From DTU072 sp050309775 (GTDB taxonomy: Bacteria > Bacillota > Clostridia > Christensenellales > DTU072), in assembly GCA_050309775.1 (NCBI GenBank), contig JBNRMV010000013.1:186001-250000 (forward strand): a stretch of 64,000 nt of DNA, given 5' to 3'. The notes under the pieces are model-generated. The model was not told the origin of the DNA, ran no database searches, and saw nothing but the letters and a program-made list of their open reading frames with translations. Shown one piece after another: positions 1-8,123 of this stretch. Both the position numbers and the translations under genes were made by a program. The stretch's first letter is position 1. Each line of letters begins with the position of its first letter.

Positions 1-1429
1 AGCAGATAAAGCATGCCGTAAGCACAAAAATTATGGGTATTGTCACCATAATTGCCCTCAGGATTGTTGAAATATTGGGGTTGATATTTTTCAGCGCCGT
101 TGAAATGAGATTGACCTTTTCGGCATCGGTATAAATCCCCTGATATACTCCGTTCTCAACTCTTGAGATATAATTTGTCACATCGGTGATGCGCAAAATG
201 GCATATGTTACGCTAATAATGCCGAACTGCAAGGCTCCGCCGAACTTTGCCATAAGCGGACGCAGCGAGAATATTATGCCCTCGTTGCGGCTGCCTGTCT
301 TCCATTCGTTGTATTCGACGGTGTTGCTTATGTTTACGGTAAGAATATTATAAAAAAGGCTTTGTCCGAAATTTATTAGCACACCGCAAAGCGCAAGGAG
401 ATAAAAGCCTTTCATGCCTTGCATGAAACCCATAAAGAAGAACAATATGTACCCTAATGTTGAGATACCCACGCAAAACCATATCATCTTTCTGCGTCCC
501 AAAGTTTTTGACAAATAAGGGAAAAGCAACATAGGCAATGCCCCCATTATGCCGAACACAACCGAAAAGATTGTCACAAGATAACCTTCATATCCATAGG
601 TTATGTACACATAAATTGTCAGCATGCCCGAAAGCACCGAACCGGAGGCGTTATAAATAAACATAACCAGCGCCGTCCAAAGCAACTGGTCGTTTTTCTT
701 CAATATTTCAAAGACCTTGCGCAAGTTCATGTCATCGTCTTTGTTCTTTTTGTCGGTAGGCAACGCAATATGCTCTTCCTTTACGCCAAAAAAGGTCAAA
801 AGCTGGCAGCCGATAAAAAACGTGCAAATAATAGCCGCCATAACGGCATAAGCTGTGATATTGTTGCCGCCGATAGTAAACCTGCCTGCGGTAAAGAAAG
901 GAATGGCTATTCCTGCGGCGCCTGAGCCTGCGCCGGCAAGAAGGTTTGCAAATGACGCTGTGCTGTCACGGGCGGCATTGTTTGAGGTAAGCGCCGGCAG
1001 CATTGACCAATAACTTATATCGTTCATGGTGTATGTAATGTCCCACAGCAAATACATAGCGCTTATGAAAGCTATGTATGCCCACCCGGTTATGCCGAAC
1101 ATACTTGAAGTAAAGATCACCATAAGGACAATGGAGTTTGTGAAAACGCCTATCATCATCCAAGGCTTGAACTTGCCGTATCTTGTGCGAGTTTTTTCAA
1201 TAATGAATCCCATAATCGGGTCATTGAAGCCGTCCCAAACCTTGCATGCAATAAAAATCGCCGTCAGCGTAAGTTGCTGCGCCAAAGTTACGGTGTTTGT
1301 TAAAAGTATAAATGTGAACAGCCATGCATTGAAGAGCTGATACGCCATATCTCTTCCAACGCCCCCAAAACAATAAGTCCATTTGTTGCGTCTTTCTGTT
1401 CTGCGCCGGGCGGTTAATTCAACAGGCAT
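1..1429 (-). CDS. GPH-family sugar:cation symporter (3' end beyond window)
   Basis: This frame is open from an ATG at 1429 to the window edge, so the C-terminus is missing; about 476 residues are visible. It is a multi-pass inner-membrane protein of the glycoside-pentoside-hexuronide symporter branch of the MFS. Near residues 60-85 it has the family loop with a D-P-I-M-G-F pattern followed by KTRTRYGKFKPW, matching the usual D-P-x-x-G and R-x-G-R-x-R-P motifs. The start is fixed by an AGGAGGT ribosome binding site at 1433-1439. It should co-import a glycoside or uronide with Na+ or H+. The sugar cannot be told from sequence. It is transcribed divergently from the malate/lactate dehydrogenase operon. 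Two further GPH-type carriers lie at 4143-5627 and 8971-10317, so this locus is rich in sugar importers. Confidence 0.88.
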   Translation of the reverse strand, partial: MPVELTARRRTERRNKWTYCFGGVGRDMAYQLFNAWLFTFILLTNTVTLAQQLTLTAIFIACKVWDGFNDPIMGFIIEKTRTRYGKFKPWMMIGVFTNSIVLMVIFTSSMFGITGWAYIAFISAMYLLWDITYTMNDISYWSMLPALTSNNAARDSTASFANLLAGAGSGAAGIAIPFFTAGRFTIGGNNITAYAVMAAIICTFFIGCQLLTFFGVKEEHIALPTDKKNKDDDMNLRKVFEILKKNDQLLWTALVMFIYNASGSVLSGMLTIYVYITYGYEGYLVTIFSVVFGIMGALPMLLFPYLSKTLGRRKMIWFCVGISTLGYILFFFMGFMQGMKGFYLLALCGVLINFGQSLFYNILTVNISNTVEYNEWKTGSRNEGIIFSLRPLMAKFGGALQFGIISVTYAILRITDVTNYISRVENGVYQGIYTDAEKVNLISTALKNINPNISTILRAIMVTIPIIFVLTACFIC

Positions 1430-1467
1430 ATTACCTCCTAGACTGCTTTTTTTGTTAAATCTATAAC

Positions 1468-1496
1468 AGTTTATCATTTTTTGTTGAAAGTTTCAA
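1468..1496 (-). promoter_or_regulatory. Putative promoter with overlapping 13-bp palindrome
   Basis: On the minus strand TTGAAA (1491-1496) and TAAACT (1468-1473) are separated by 17 bp ahead of the symporter starting at 1429. The -35 box is half of a perfect palindrome TTGAAAGTTTCAA at 1484-1496, a plausible repressor operator. The -10 match is only moderate. Confidence 0.45.
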
Positions 1497-1543
1497 TACT
1501 CTTTTTTTACTGTTAAATAATATTGTCATAAGGTCTTTTAGAA

Positions 1544-1572
1544 TTGACTATTATAGGCAATTATGATATTAT
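1544..1572 (+). promoter_or_regulatory. Sigma-A-type promoter of the malate operon
   Basis: TTGACT (1544-1549) and TATTAT (1567-1572) are spaced by 17 bp. Transcription should begin near 1579, leaving a leader of about 30 nt before the ATG at 1608. Confidence 0.7.
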
Positions 1573-1607
1573 TCAAAGTATTAAAGATTATATTAAGGAG
1601 TATAAAC

Positions 1608-2711
1608 ATGGCAAAAATAGTTCTTGATTGGAAGACCGTAACTGACTTTGTGACCGATGCGTTTATCGGTGTCGGAGTACCAAAAGCAGATGCGGAGATA
1701 TGCGCAGATGTACTTGTTGAATCAGACAAACGGGGCATAGAGTCCCACGGCGTAAACCGCTTCAAACCCATCTATATCGATAGAATCCTTGCAGGCATTC
1801 AGAATCCCGTAACAAATTTTGAAATCATAAGAGAGACGCCCACCACGGCTGTTATTGACGGTCACGACGGTATGGGGCAGGTTATCGGCGTAAAATCCAT
1901 GCAAATGGCTATCGATAAAGCAAAAAAATACGGAATGGGTATGGTTGCCGTGCGCAACAGCTGCCACTACGGCATTGCAGGCTATTTTGCCACAATGGCA
2001 ACAAAACAAGGCATGATAGGCATCACAGGCACAAACGCCCGCCCGTCTATTGCTCCCACCTTTGGCGTGGAGAACATGCTTGGCACAAACCCCCTTACAG
2101 TAGGCCTGCCCACTGATGAAGAGTTCCCCTTTGTGCTGGACTGCGCCACCTCGATTACGCAAAGAGGAAAACTTGAATACTACTCCAGAATAGGCAAATC
2201 GACTCCCGAAGGCATGGTCATCGGTAGAGACGGCAAAGCAAAGACCGACACCGACCAAATTCTTGTCGAACTCAACACCGGAGAGGCGGCGCTGGCTCCC
2301 CTCGGCGGCATTGGCGAAGAACTTGGCGGCTACAAGGGCTATGGCTACGCCACAATAGTTGAAGTACTTTCGGCGGCATTGCAAGCCGGCAACTATCTAA
2401 AAATGCTTACCGGCATAAAAGACGGCAAAAAAGTACCTTTCCACCTCGGACATTTCTTTATCGCAATCGACACCAACGCTTTCTTGGGCGAAGAACAATT
2501 CAAAAAGACTGCCGGCGACATTATGAGAGAGCTGCGCGCCTCAACAAAGGCTCCCGGCGAAGAGAGAATCTATACCGCAGGCGAGAAAGAATGGGAAGTC
2601 TGGTGCCAAAGAAAGGACAGCGGCGTACCCATAAACGAAGCCGTTCAGAAAGAATTCATAAAAGTGCGTGACGACCTGAAACTCAACTACACCTTCCCCT
2701 GGGAAAAATAA
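1608..2711 (+). CDS. Malate/L-lactate dehydrogenase family protein (Ldh_2)
   Basis: Cytosolic NAD(P)-dependent oxidoreductase of the malate/L-lactate/ureidoglycolate dehydrogenase family, 367 residues, the normal family length. The frame is open from 1563, but the ATG at 1608 is preferred because AAGGAG lies just upstream and the promoter -10 overlaps 1563. Visible family signatures are ESHGVNRF at residues 45-52, carrying the conserved His47, NSCHYG around His120, and the GTN(A)RPSIAPTFG...LGTNPL segment at 140-163 that binds the cofactor. This family is unrelated to classical Rossmann-fold LDH. The exact substrate (malate, L-lactate, or another 2-hydroxyacid) is not readable from sequence. 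It is followed after 15 bp by malic enzyme, so both probably act on malate and pyruvate; with malic enzyme producing pyruvate and NAD(P)H, this enzyme could reduce pyruvate or oxaloacetate to regenerate cofactor. Confidence 0.88.
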   Translation: MAKIVLDWKTVTDFVTDAFIGVGVPKADAEICADVLVESDKRGIESHGVNRFKPIYIDRILAGIQNPVTNFEIIRETPTTAVIDGHDGMGQVIGVKSMQMAIDKAKKYGMGMVAVRNSCHYGIAGYFATMATKQGMIGITGTNARPSIAPTFGVENMLGTNPLTVGLPTDEEFPFVLDCATSITQRGKLEYYSRIGKSTPEGMVIGRDGKAKTDTDQILVELNTGEAALAPLGGIGEELGGYKGYGYATIVEVLSAALQAGNYLKMLTGIKDGKKVPFHLGHFFIAIDTNAFLGEEQFKKTAGDIMRELRASTKAPGEERIYTAGEKEWEVWCQRKDSGVPINEAVQKEFIKVRDDLKLNYTFPWEK

Positions 2712-2726
2712 AAAGGAGAAATACAT

Positions 2727-3899
2727 ATGGATTACGGAAAAGAATCAACCAGATTACACTATGAATGGAAAGGCAAGCTGGAAGTAAAATCCCGCGTAGC
2801 CGTCACAAATAAGCAGGAGCTTTCTCTTGCCTATACACCCGGCGTTGCCGCTCCCTGTCTTGAAATACAAAAGGATGTCAACAAATCTTATGAACTCACC
2901 AGAAGATGGAATACCGTAGCAGTCATTACCGACGGCACGGCTGTTCTTGGACTTGGTGACATTGGTCCGGAAGCCGGCATGCCTGTCATGGAAGGCAAAT
3001 GCGTACTTTTTAACGCATTCGGCGGCGTTGACGCCATTCCCCTTTGCATCAGAAGCAAGGACACCGACGAAATCGTCAGAACGGTAGAACTGCTTGCAGG
3101 CAGCTTTGGCGGAGTAAACCTTGAGGACATTTCCGCTCCCCGTTGTTTTGAAATCGAACGCAGACTAAAAGAAGTATGCGACATTCCGATTTTTCATGAT
3201 GACCAGCACGGCACAGCGGTAGTTTGCTTGGCAGCTATCATAAACGCTCTGAAACTTATCAAAAAAGACCTAAAAGATTGCACCGTTACTTTCAGCGGAG
3301 CCGGCGCTGCCGGTGTGGCCATCGCAAAGCTTCTTGCAGTAATGGGCGCAAAAGATTTGCTCATGTGCGACAGAAAAGGCATCATAAGCCGCGGTGACGA
3401 CAGTCTTCCAGAATTCAAGAAAGAGATTGCTTCCTACACAAATACACACAACCGCAAGGGCAGTCTTGCGGACGCTTTGGTCGGCGCTGATATCTTTGTC
3501 GGCGTAAGCGGACCCGGCGTTGTCACTGAAGAAATGGTAAAGACCATGGCGCCGAATGCCATAGTAATGGCAATGGCAAACCCCGTTCCCGAAATACTCC
3601 CCGACCTTGCGCTTGCCGCAGGCGCCGCCGTTGTCGGAACAGGCAGAAGCGACTTCCCCAACCAAATTAACAATGTGTTGGCTTTCCCCGGCATCTTCAG
3701 AGGCGCTCTTGATGTCAGAGCCAGCGATATCAATGAAGAAATGAAAATAGCCGCAGCTTTTGCGTTGGCTTCGCTCATTTCCGATGACGAACTCAATGCC
3801 GATTATATCATTCCCAGACCCTTTGACAAGCGTGTTGGCGACACTGTTGCCGCCGCCGTGGCAGAGGCAGCCCGCAAAAGCGGAGTGGCAAGAATATAA
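2727..3899 (+). CDS. NAD(P)-dependent malic enzyme (malate dehydrogenase, decarboxylating)
   Basis: Catalyses oxidative decarboxylation of L-malate to pyruvate and CO2 with reduction of NAD(P). The 390-residue length matches the short bacterial form without a phosphotransacetylase-like C-terminal domain. Sequence shows the catalytic Tyr in YTPGVA (Tyr36), TDGTAVLGLGDIGP then Lys91 in the malate-binding half, the metal-binding FHDDQHGT at about 157-163, the dinucleotide fold GAGAAG at 191-196, and the conserved MANPVPE. An AAAGGAG site precedes the ATG. It is the second gene of the operon with the malate/lactate dehydrogenase and ends just before a repeat containing terminator hairpins. NAD versus NADP preference cannot be settled by eye. 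Confidence 0.95.
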   Translation: MDYGKESTRLHYEWKGKLEVKSRVAVTNKQELSLAYTPGVAAPCLEIQKDVNKSYELTRRWNTVAVITDGTAVLGLGDIGPEAGMPVMEGKCVLFNAFGGVDAIPLCIRSKDTDEIVRTVELLAGSFGGVNLEDISAPRCFEIERRLKEVCDIPIFHDDQHGTAVVCLAAIINALKLIKKDLKDCTVTFSGAGAAGVAIAKLLAVMGAKDLLMCDRKGIISRGDDSLPEFKKEIASYTNTHNRKGSLADALVGADIFVGVSGPGVVTEEMVKTMAPNAIVMAMANPVPEILPDLALAAGAAVVGTGRSDFPNQINNVLAFPGIFRGALDVRASDINEEMKIAAAFALASLISDDELNADYIIPRPFDKRVGDTVAAAVAEAARKSGVARI

Positions 3900-3903
3900 A
3901 TAT

Positions 3904-4138
3904 TATTCCGACCAAACGAAAAGCTCCCGAATGGGAGCTTTTGTCGGACTTAAGGGGAAAACCGCATTCGCTGACGCTTTGTGCTTCTTTTCCCCTCTTT
4001 ACTTAAAAGTAAATTCACCCTTTTACGCTCGCTGCGGCAACTCCCCGTTGCCTTGCAATGTAGGGGAAGAATTAAGGCGCTTGTCCTTAATTCTTCGGGT
4101 ATTCCGACCAAACGAAAAGCTCCCGAATGGGAGCTTTT
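3904..4138. repeat. 39-bp direct repeats with nested hairpins flanking a 157-bp core
   Basis: Two identical 39-bp copies, 3904-3942 and 4100-4138, each contain the terminator-like hairpin AAAAGCTCCC-GAAT-GGGAGCTTTT. The core between them has its own perfect 12-bp stem with a 7-nt loop (4066-4096: GAAGAATTAAGG / CCTTAATTCTTC) and a shorter pairing AGGGGAAAA (3953-3961) with TTTTCCCCT (3988-3996). GTCGGA just inside the left copy is inverted relative to TCCGAC in the right copy. No gene is evident inside. It could be a small mobile intergenic repeat or a duplicated terminator with inserted sequence. Confidence 0.75.
4115..4138. terminator. Bidirectional intrinsic terminator
   Basis: Perfect 10-bp stem AAAAGCTCCC / GGGAGCTTTT with a GAAT loop and T-rich flanks, sitting between two convergent genes (malic enzyme on plus, symporter on minus). 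The identical hairpin at 3919-3942 is nearer to malic enzyme and probably ends that operon. Confidence 0.8.
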
Positions 4139-4142
4139 TCTT

Positions 4143-5627
4143 TTATACAAGTTCCTTCATCAATTGGGCATACTCCGTTCGTTCTTCAGCAGTCAGGCTT
4201 TCTATGCCGTCCTCCCTTCTCTTTTCGACAAAGAATCTTATTCTTTCAAGTTTCTTGTTGGTAACTTTGTATTTGAGCGATGCAATGAATCCAAGACTCA
4301 GCAGTACCGTGACGGATATGCCAAGCAACAGTCTTATGGCAAGCAATGTTTCTGGCGATTGATTGACAAGCTCGCCTGCCGTTGATTCCATGTAATTGGC
4401 GCCGCCCAGCACAAAGCCCACCATTGCCGTAGCAAAAGCAGTCGTTACCGTGCGGCAAAAAGTCATGACGCCGCCCATACTTCCCGAAGGACGGGTGCCA
4501 AGCGCAAACTCTGCCACATCGACGGTATCGGGGAATATCAGCCATGGCATAACCTGAGTGCCGCCAAAGCCCAGCCCTGCAATTGCCGCAAAGACTGGCA
4601 CAAGCCAGCCTTTCCAATCAGGTTGAAAACAAGCCAGCATGATGGCGCCGAATATGTAAGCCGGAATGCCGAAACGGTAGGCAAACTGTTTGTTCTTTTT
4701 GCGCATAAGAAAATAAGCAAAAGGAACTATGGCGCCGGCGCAAACCATAATCGGGCCTATCACATACAGCGTGCCTATGCTGCCGCCAAACAGCGTCACT
4801 CCTTTCAGAATATTCATAGTATAATATATTGAAAGCGCCGACACGACATCGGAGCATATGAATGCCGCCACATACATTACAAGCAGCCATGAAAAGGATT
4901 TTACCTTTATAGTGCTGAAATACTCTTTTGCGCTGAATTTTGCGCGGTAATCAAAATCATAATACGCTCTTTCCTTGACAAACAATCCGCCCAATACAAG
5001 GGGCAGAGAAAACAGCGTTCCGAATCCGAACACAAGAATAAAATAAAAGTTCAGATATGGCATGCTGCCGTTCTTGACGGAGTCAAGCAGCAATGACGGC
5101 ACAAGGAAGCACAGCCCTGCGGAAATCAAATCTACTATAAGTTTATAAGTGTTGGCGCTGTTTCTTTCGCGATAATCGCCCGATATGTCCGAGGACATGG
5201 AGTTGAACGGCACTTGCGACAGCGACGATACCGTGCAATAACACAAATAAGCAAAACATATCCAAATGCTTTTTGCAGTTTCGTCAAATCCGCCTACTGG
5301 CGCATAAAGGAATGCCATTGCCGGAATAATCAGCGCGCCGCCGATTATCATATACGGGCGCCTTCTTCCCAGCTTTGTGCGTGTGTTGTCGGAAATGATG
5401 CCCAATGTCGGGTCAATAATTGCGTCCCAAATCTTTGCTATGAGAATTGCGCAAGCGGCAAATACGGGTTTTACTCCAATAATGTCGGTAAAGAAGTACA
5501 TAAGCAGCAGCGAAAGCATTGCGCTTTGTCCTCCGCCCAAGAAATCTGCCGCGCCATATATTATTTTTTCGCTGCGTGGTATTTTGTCCTCAGCCCTAAC
5601 GGGCAGCTTTGCTTCTGTGTTTTTCAT
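4143..5627 (-). CDS. GPH-family sugar:cation symporter
   Basis: Complete 494-residue multi-pass permease related to melibiose/xyloside carriers. It shows the family pattern D-P-T-L-G-I-I-S-D then NTRTKLGRRRPY at about residues 70-92, and about 12 hydrophobic segments. The C-terminal tail (about residues 455-494) is charged and cytosolic. The ATG at 5627 follows AGAGGT with suitable spacing. It is a single-gene unit, convergent with the malate operon and divergent from the GNAT gene. Substrate unknown; the two other GPH genes in the window are paralogues with different sequences, suggesting different sugars. Confidence 0.9.
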   Translation of the reverse strand: MKNTEAKLPVRAEDKIPRSEKIIYGAADFLGGGQSAMLSLLLMYFFTDIIGVKPVFAACAILIAKIWDAIIDPTLGIISDNTRTKLGRRRPYMIIGGALIIPAMAFLYAPVGGFDETAKSIWICFAYLCYCTVSSLSQVPFNSMSSDISGDYRERNSANTYKLIVDLISAGLCFLVPSLLLDSVKNGSMPYLNFYFILVFGFGTLFSLPLVLGGLFVKERAYYDFDYRAKFSAKEYFSTIKVKSFSWLLVMYVAAFICSDVVSALSIYYTMNILKGVTLFGGSIGTLYVIGPIMVCAGAIVPFAYFLMRKKNKQFAYRFGIPAYIFGAIMLACFQPDWKGWLVPVFAAIAGLGFGGTQVMPWLIFPDTVDVAEFALGTRPSGSMGGVMTFCRTVTTAFATAMVGFVLGGANYMESTAGELVNQSPETLLAIRLLLGISVTVLLSLGFIASLKYKVTNKKLERIRFFVEKRREDGIESLTAEERTEYAQLMKELV

Positions 5628-5729
5628 GCGTACCTCTCTGTTCTTGCTTTGACCATTATATTATAAAAAGCAACAAAATAAAAGCCCTTTGTAATTTTTT
5701 TGTTAATTGCGGATTTGCAGGTTTTTAGT

Positions 5730-5758
5730 TTGACGACTTTGTTTTTGTTTAGTATAAT
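5730..5758 (+). promoter_or_regulatory. Sigma-A-type promoter of the GNAT gene
   Basis: TTGACG (5730-5735) and perfect TATAAT (5753-5758) with a 17-bp spacer. It leaves a leader of roughly 70 nt with no obvious structure before the ATG at 5834. Confidence 0.75.
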
Positions 5759-5833
5759 TTTCTCATAAATAAAAGAACCGTCGTTGTATTACAAGGAAGG
5801 GCTTTTAAGTATTATTACTGCGAGGTAAGAAGT

Positions 5834-6352
5834 ATGGAGAAGAAACCTTCCTTATTTTTATTTGATGACATTACCGCAAACGACGCAAAACGCATAGCCG
5901 ATTGGCTGCAGGATAGCCATGTCACAGAATACCTGAACGAGGATAGCGCCGTTACAGATTCAATAAACAACCTGATTGACACCGTTTGCGCTCCGCTGCT
6001 GCAATACCACTTCAACAAAGACGGCAAATTTTTCATGATTTCAAACGGCGAACTGCCCATCGGTTTCATAAAACTCATTCAAAAAGACGACGGCAAGGCG
6101 CATGAAATGGTCATAGTAATAGGCGAAGAAGAAATTTGGGGGCGAGGCTATGGCAAAGCCGCCGTAAGAAAATGTCTGCACATGGTGTTTTTTCAATGGC
6201 GTTCACACAAGGTTGTAGCCAACATTCATTACAAAAACACACGCTCTTTGAAACTGTTTTCAAACTCCGGCTTTTATGTCAAACGAAAAAATAAAAATAC
6301 CGTCACGCTTGAAATCACCTTTGACGACTTTTTGTCAAACCTCAAGAAATAA
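5834..6352 (+). CDS. GNAT-family N-acetyltransferase
   Basis: Cytosolic acetyltransferase-fold protein of 172 residues. The acetyl-CoA-binding motif is visible as WGRGYGKAAV near residue 102-111, followed by the conserved helix and a C-terminal NTRSLKLFSNSGF segment typical of GNAT enzymes that act on protein N-termini or small amines. GAGG lies 8 nt before the ATG. It stands in its own transcription unit, 54 bp upstream of the CBS-domain gene with which it may be co-transcribed, since no terminator is seen between them. Substrate unknown. Confidence 0.85.
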   Translation: MEKKPSLFLFDDITANDAKRIADWLQDSHVTEYLNEDSAVTDSINNLIDTVCAPLLQYHFNKDGKFFMISNGELPIGFIKLIQKDDGKAHEMVIVIGEEEIWGRGYGKAAVRKCLHMVFFQWRSHKVVANIHYKNTRSLKLFSNSGFYVKRKNKNTVTLEITFDDFLSNLKK

Positions 6353-6406
6353 CAAAAATATTCTCCTTGCAATTCGGCATAATAGAATTAAAAGGAGTGA
6401 TATTTT

Positions 6407-6835
6407 ATGAAGATAACAAAACTAATGACAGACGATGTTATTACCGCGCGCCCCGACAGCAGCCTATACGATGTGGCGCAGCTTATGAGAGAACACGACA
6501 TCGGCTTTTTGCCGATAATATATGACGGCAGGCTCATGGGTGTTATAACCGACAGAGACCTTGCCATAAGAGGCTATGCGGAAAAGAAAGACGAAAACAC
6601 GCCGGTAAAAACAATTATGACAAGCGACTGCGTCACCGTCAGCAAAAGCGCCAGCGTCAACGATGTCGCAAGAGTTATGGCGGAAAACCAGATACGCAGA
6701 GTGTGCATAACCGATGACGACAAACTTATCGGCGTATGCGCCATAGGCGACCTTGCCTCAAATGAAAGTTTTGAAGCCGCCGCCGAATTTGCGCTTGAAG
6801 GCGTTTCGGAGAACCGCAAAAAAGTAAAACTCTGA
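6407..6835 (+). CDS. Two-CBS-domain protein
   Basis: 142-residue cytosolic protein made almost wholly of two CBS motifs (about residues 1-60 and 66-125). The first ends with the typical GVITDRDLAIR and the second with IGVCAIGDLA. Such stand-alone CBS pairs bind adenosyl ligands (AMP, ATP, SAM, NADH) and act as energy or redox sensors, but the partner is unknown. AAAGGAG precedes the ATG and a terminator follows at 6857-6884. The short C-terminal extension is charged. Confidence 0.9.
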   Translation: MKITKLMTDDVITARPDSSLYDVAQLMREHDIGFLPIIYDGRLMGVITDRDLAIRGYAEKKDENTPVKTIMTSDCVTVSKSASVNDVARVMAENQIRRVCITDDDKLIGVCAIGDLASNESFEAAAEFALEGVSENRKKVKL

Positions 6836-6856
6836 CGCTTGACAAAAATATATATG

Positions 6857-6884
6857 AAAAAGCTGCGCTATGCGGCTTTTTTTT
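6857..6884 (+). terminator. Intrinsic terminator after CBS-domain gene
   Basis: AAAAGCTGC / GCGGCTTTT stem with one G-U pair, a short GCTAT loop, and a run of eight T. Confidence 0.75.
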
Positions 6885-6905
6885 GCGCCGATTAAAAAAT
6901 AATCA

Positions 6906-6934
6906 TTGTAAATACCTTTTTGTTGATATATAAT
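6906..6934 (+). promoter_or_regulatory. Sigma-A-type promoter of the GtrA-like gene
   Basis: TTGTAA (6906-6911) and perfect TATAAT (6929-6934), 17-bp spacer, 35 nt before the ATG. Confidence 0.7.
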
Positions 6935-6968
6935 TTAATAGTATTATTTTTATCTGAAAAGGTGCGGA

Positions 6969-7514
6969 ATGAAACTCAAAGACAAAATAAGAAAATTTGC
7001 TGCCGAACACGAAGCCATTTGGCAATTGATTAAGTTTACTATAATCAGCTCTATTGCCGGAATTACCGAAATCACTTCCTATACCCTGCTCAACAGCGTG
7101 TTCTTGAAGTCAATGAATGCGCAGCCCTTTCATTGGTGGATTTTCCGCTATGACGGAGGCGTGGGCGGCGGTCTTGGCACAATGATAGCTTTCCTTGTTT
7201 CGACTACGCTGGCGCAGATTGTGTCTTTTGTCACCAACAGAAAAAAGACTTTCAATGCCGACAACAACATAGTATTCAGCGCAATTATGTACGCTGTTAT
7301 GGTAATCGCCATAATCTGCCTGCAAACCTATACCGGACCGCTTATTGTTATTGCTATCGACAAATGGCTGAACAATGCCGCCCTTAGCGGTACCCTTGGA
7401 AAACTGATATGGATGTTCCTTTCATTTGTCATAATTTTCCCAATGAACAAATTTGTAATAATGCGCAAGAAAAAACAGCCTGCCGCCGAAAGCGTCAAGA
7501 CTGTTGAGGAATAG
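6969..7514 (+). CDS. GtrA-like membrane protein
   Basis: 181-residue integral membrane protein with four predicted hydrophobic segments (about residues 19-36, 66-84, 97-117 and 138-158). The N-terminal QLIKFTIISSIAG and the mid-protein FVTNRKKTF motif match the GtrA/DPMS-like family, which helps flip or anchor polyprenyl-linked sugars and is linked to teichoic acid and O-antigen modification. An insertion around residues 50-64 (rich in G and aromatic residues) widens the first extracellular loop relative to minimal GtrA proteins. It has its own promoter and no glycosyltransferase next to it, so its partner is not evident here. Confidence 0.8.
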   Translation: MKLKDKIRKFAAEHEAIWQLIKFTIISSIAGITEITSYTLLNSVFLKSMNAQPFHWWIFRYDGGVGGGLGTMIAFLVSTTLAQIVSFVTNRKKTFNADNNIVFSAIMYAVMVIAIICLQTYTGPLIVIAIDKWLNNAALSGTLGKLIWMFLSFVIIFPMNKFVIMRKKKQPAAESVKTVEE

Positions 7515-7523
7515 TTTATCGGT

Positions 7524-7600
7524 TTATGTACCTGCGGTGATATTATGTACCGCTTGTGATGGCATTATGTGTCACTTGCTACTTGGCAAGCGGCATTTTT
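7524..7600 (+). terminator. Repeat-rich hairpin, possible terminator for the GtrA-like gene
   Basis: CCGCTTG (7550-7556) pairs with CAAGCGG (7587-7593), with an inner GTGA/TCAC pairing, followed by CATTTTTATG. The stretch also contains three imperfect copies of an ATGTACC/ATGTGTC...GTGATnnnATT unit, so it may be a short intergenic repeat as well as a terminator. Confidence 0.4.
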
Positions 7601-7607
7601 ATGCGGA

Positions 7608-8099
7608 TTATTTTTTCAGTGTCCTTACTATTTCGCCAATAAATATCTTGTGATAATCATTGTCATAAAAATTCTCTATATTTGCATCCAATAGATTTTT
7701 GTTGTTGAATTCAGAAAAATACAGTTTTTTGCAAATTATGACCAGTTCGGCTTCTTCATAATATACTGCTCCGTTATCAAAAACCGGGGTAAGCCCTGCG
7801 GCTTTAGCTTTGTCGATATCTCTGCCTGATTTTGAACCGCCTATTTTGTGCGGAGCCTTGTTTTTGCCAAAAAAGTTCAGCGCAAAATACTCTTGCTGTT
7901 CAACAAAATTCACGGTATATCTTGTCGGACGGATATAGACAGTTGCCACATCCTTTTCCCAAAGCACGCCCAGTCCGCCCCAACTTGCCGTCATCATGTT
8001 GTGCTTGTTCTCATCGCCTGCCGAAATAAGCATCCATTCCTCGCCAATAAGTTTGAACGGGTTGAATTGCAAATCTCTTATGTTTGTTTCTTTCAACAT
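7608..8099 (-). CDS. Flavin reductase-like protein (FMN-binding split barrel)
   Basis: 163-residue cytosolic protein of the flavin reductase family. The N-terminal WMLISAG, NMMTASWGG and VYIRPTRYT segments form the FMN-binding split-barrel core, and the central FALNFFG is conserved. Family members reduce or store FMN, or act as the flavin-supplying partner of an oxygenase or reductase. AGAGGT precedes the ATG. It is the last gene of a likely three-gene unit after the GPH symporter and the YdjC-type deacetylase (24-bp gap); why a flavin protein sits with carbohydrate genes is unclear. Confidence 0.85.
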   Translation of the reverse strand: MLKETNIRDLQFNPFKLIGEEWMLISAGDENKHNMMTASWGGLGVLWEKDVATVYIRPTRYTVNFVEQQEYFALNFFGKNKAPHKIGGSKSGRDIDKAKAAGLTPVFDNGAVYYEEAELVIICKKLYFSEFNNKNLLDANIENFYDNDYHKIFIGEIVRTLKK

Positions 8100-8123
8100 T
8101 CTTTCACCTCTTATAATAATATT

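Noticed and set aside
1722..2384. 220-codon minus-strand frame inside the malate/lactate dehydrogenase gene
   Set aside because: Antisense shadow of a gene with clear family motifs; no SD.
3760..4362. Open frame of 200 codons across the malic enzyme 3' end and repeat
   Set aside because: It overlaps two well-supported genes and the structured repeat, and lacks a ribosome site.
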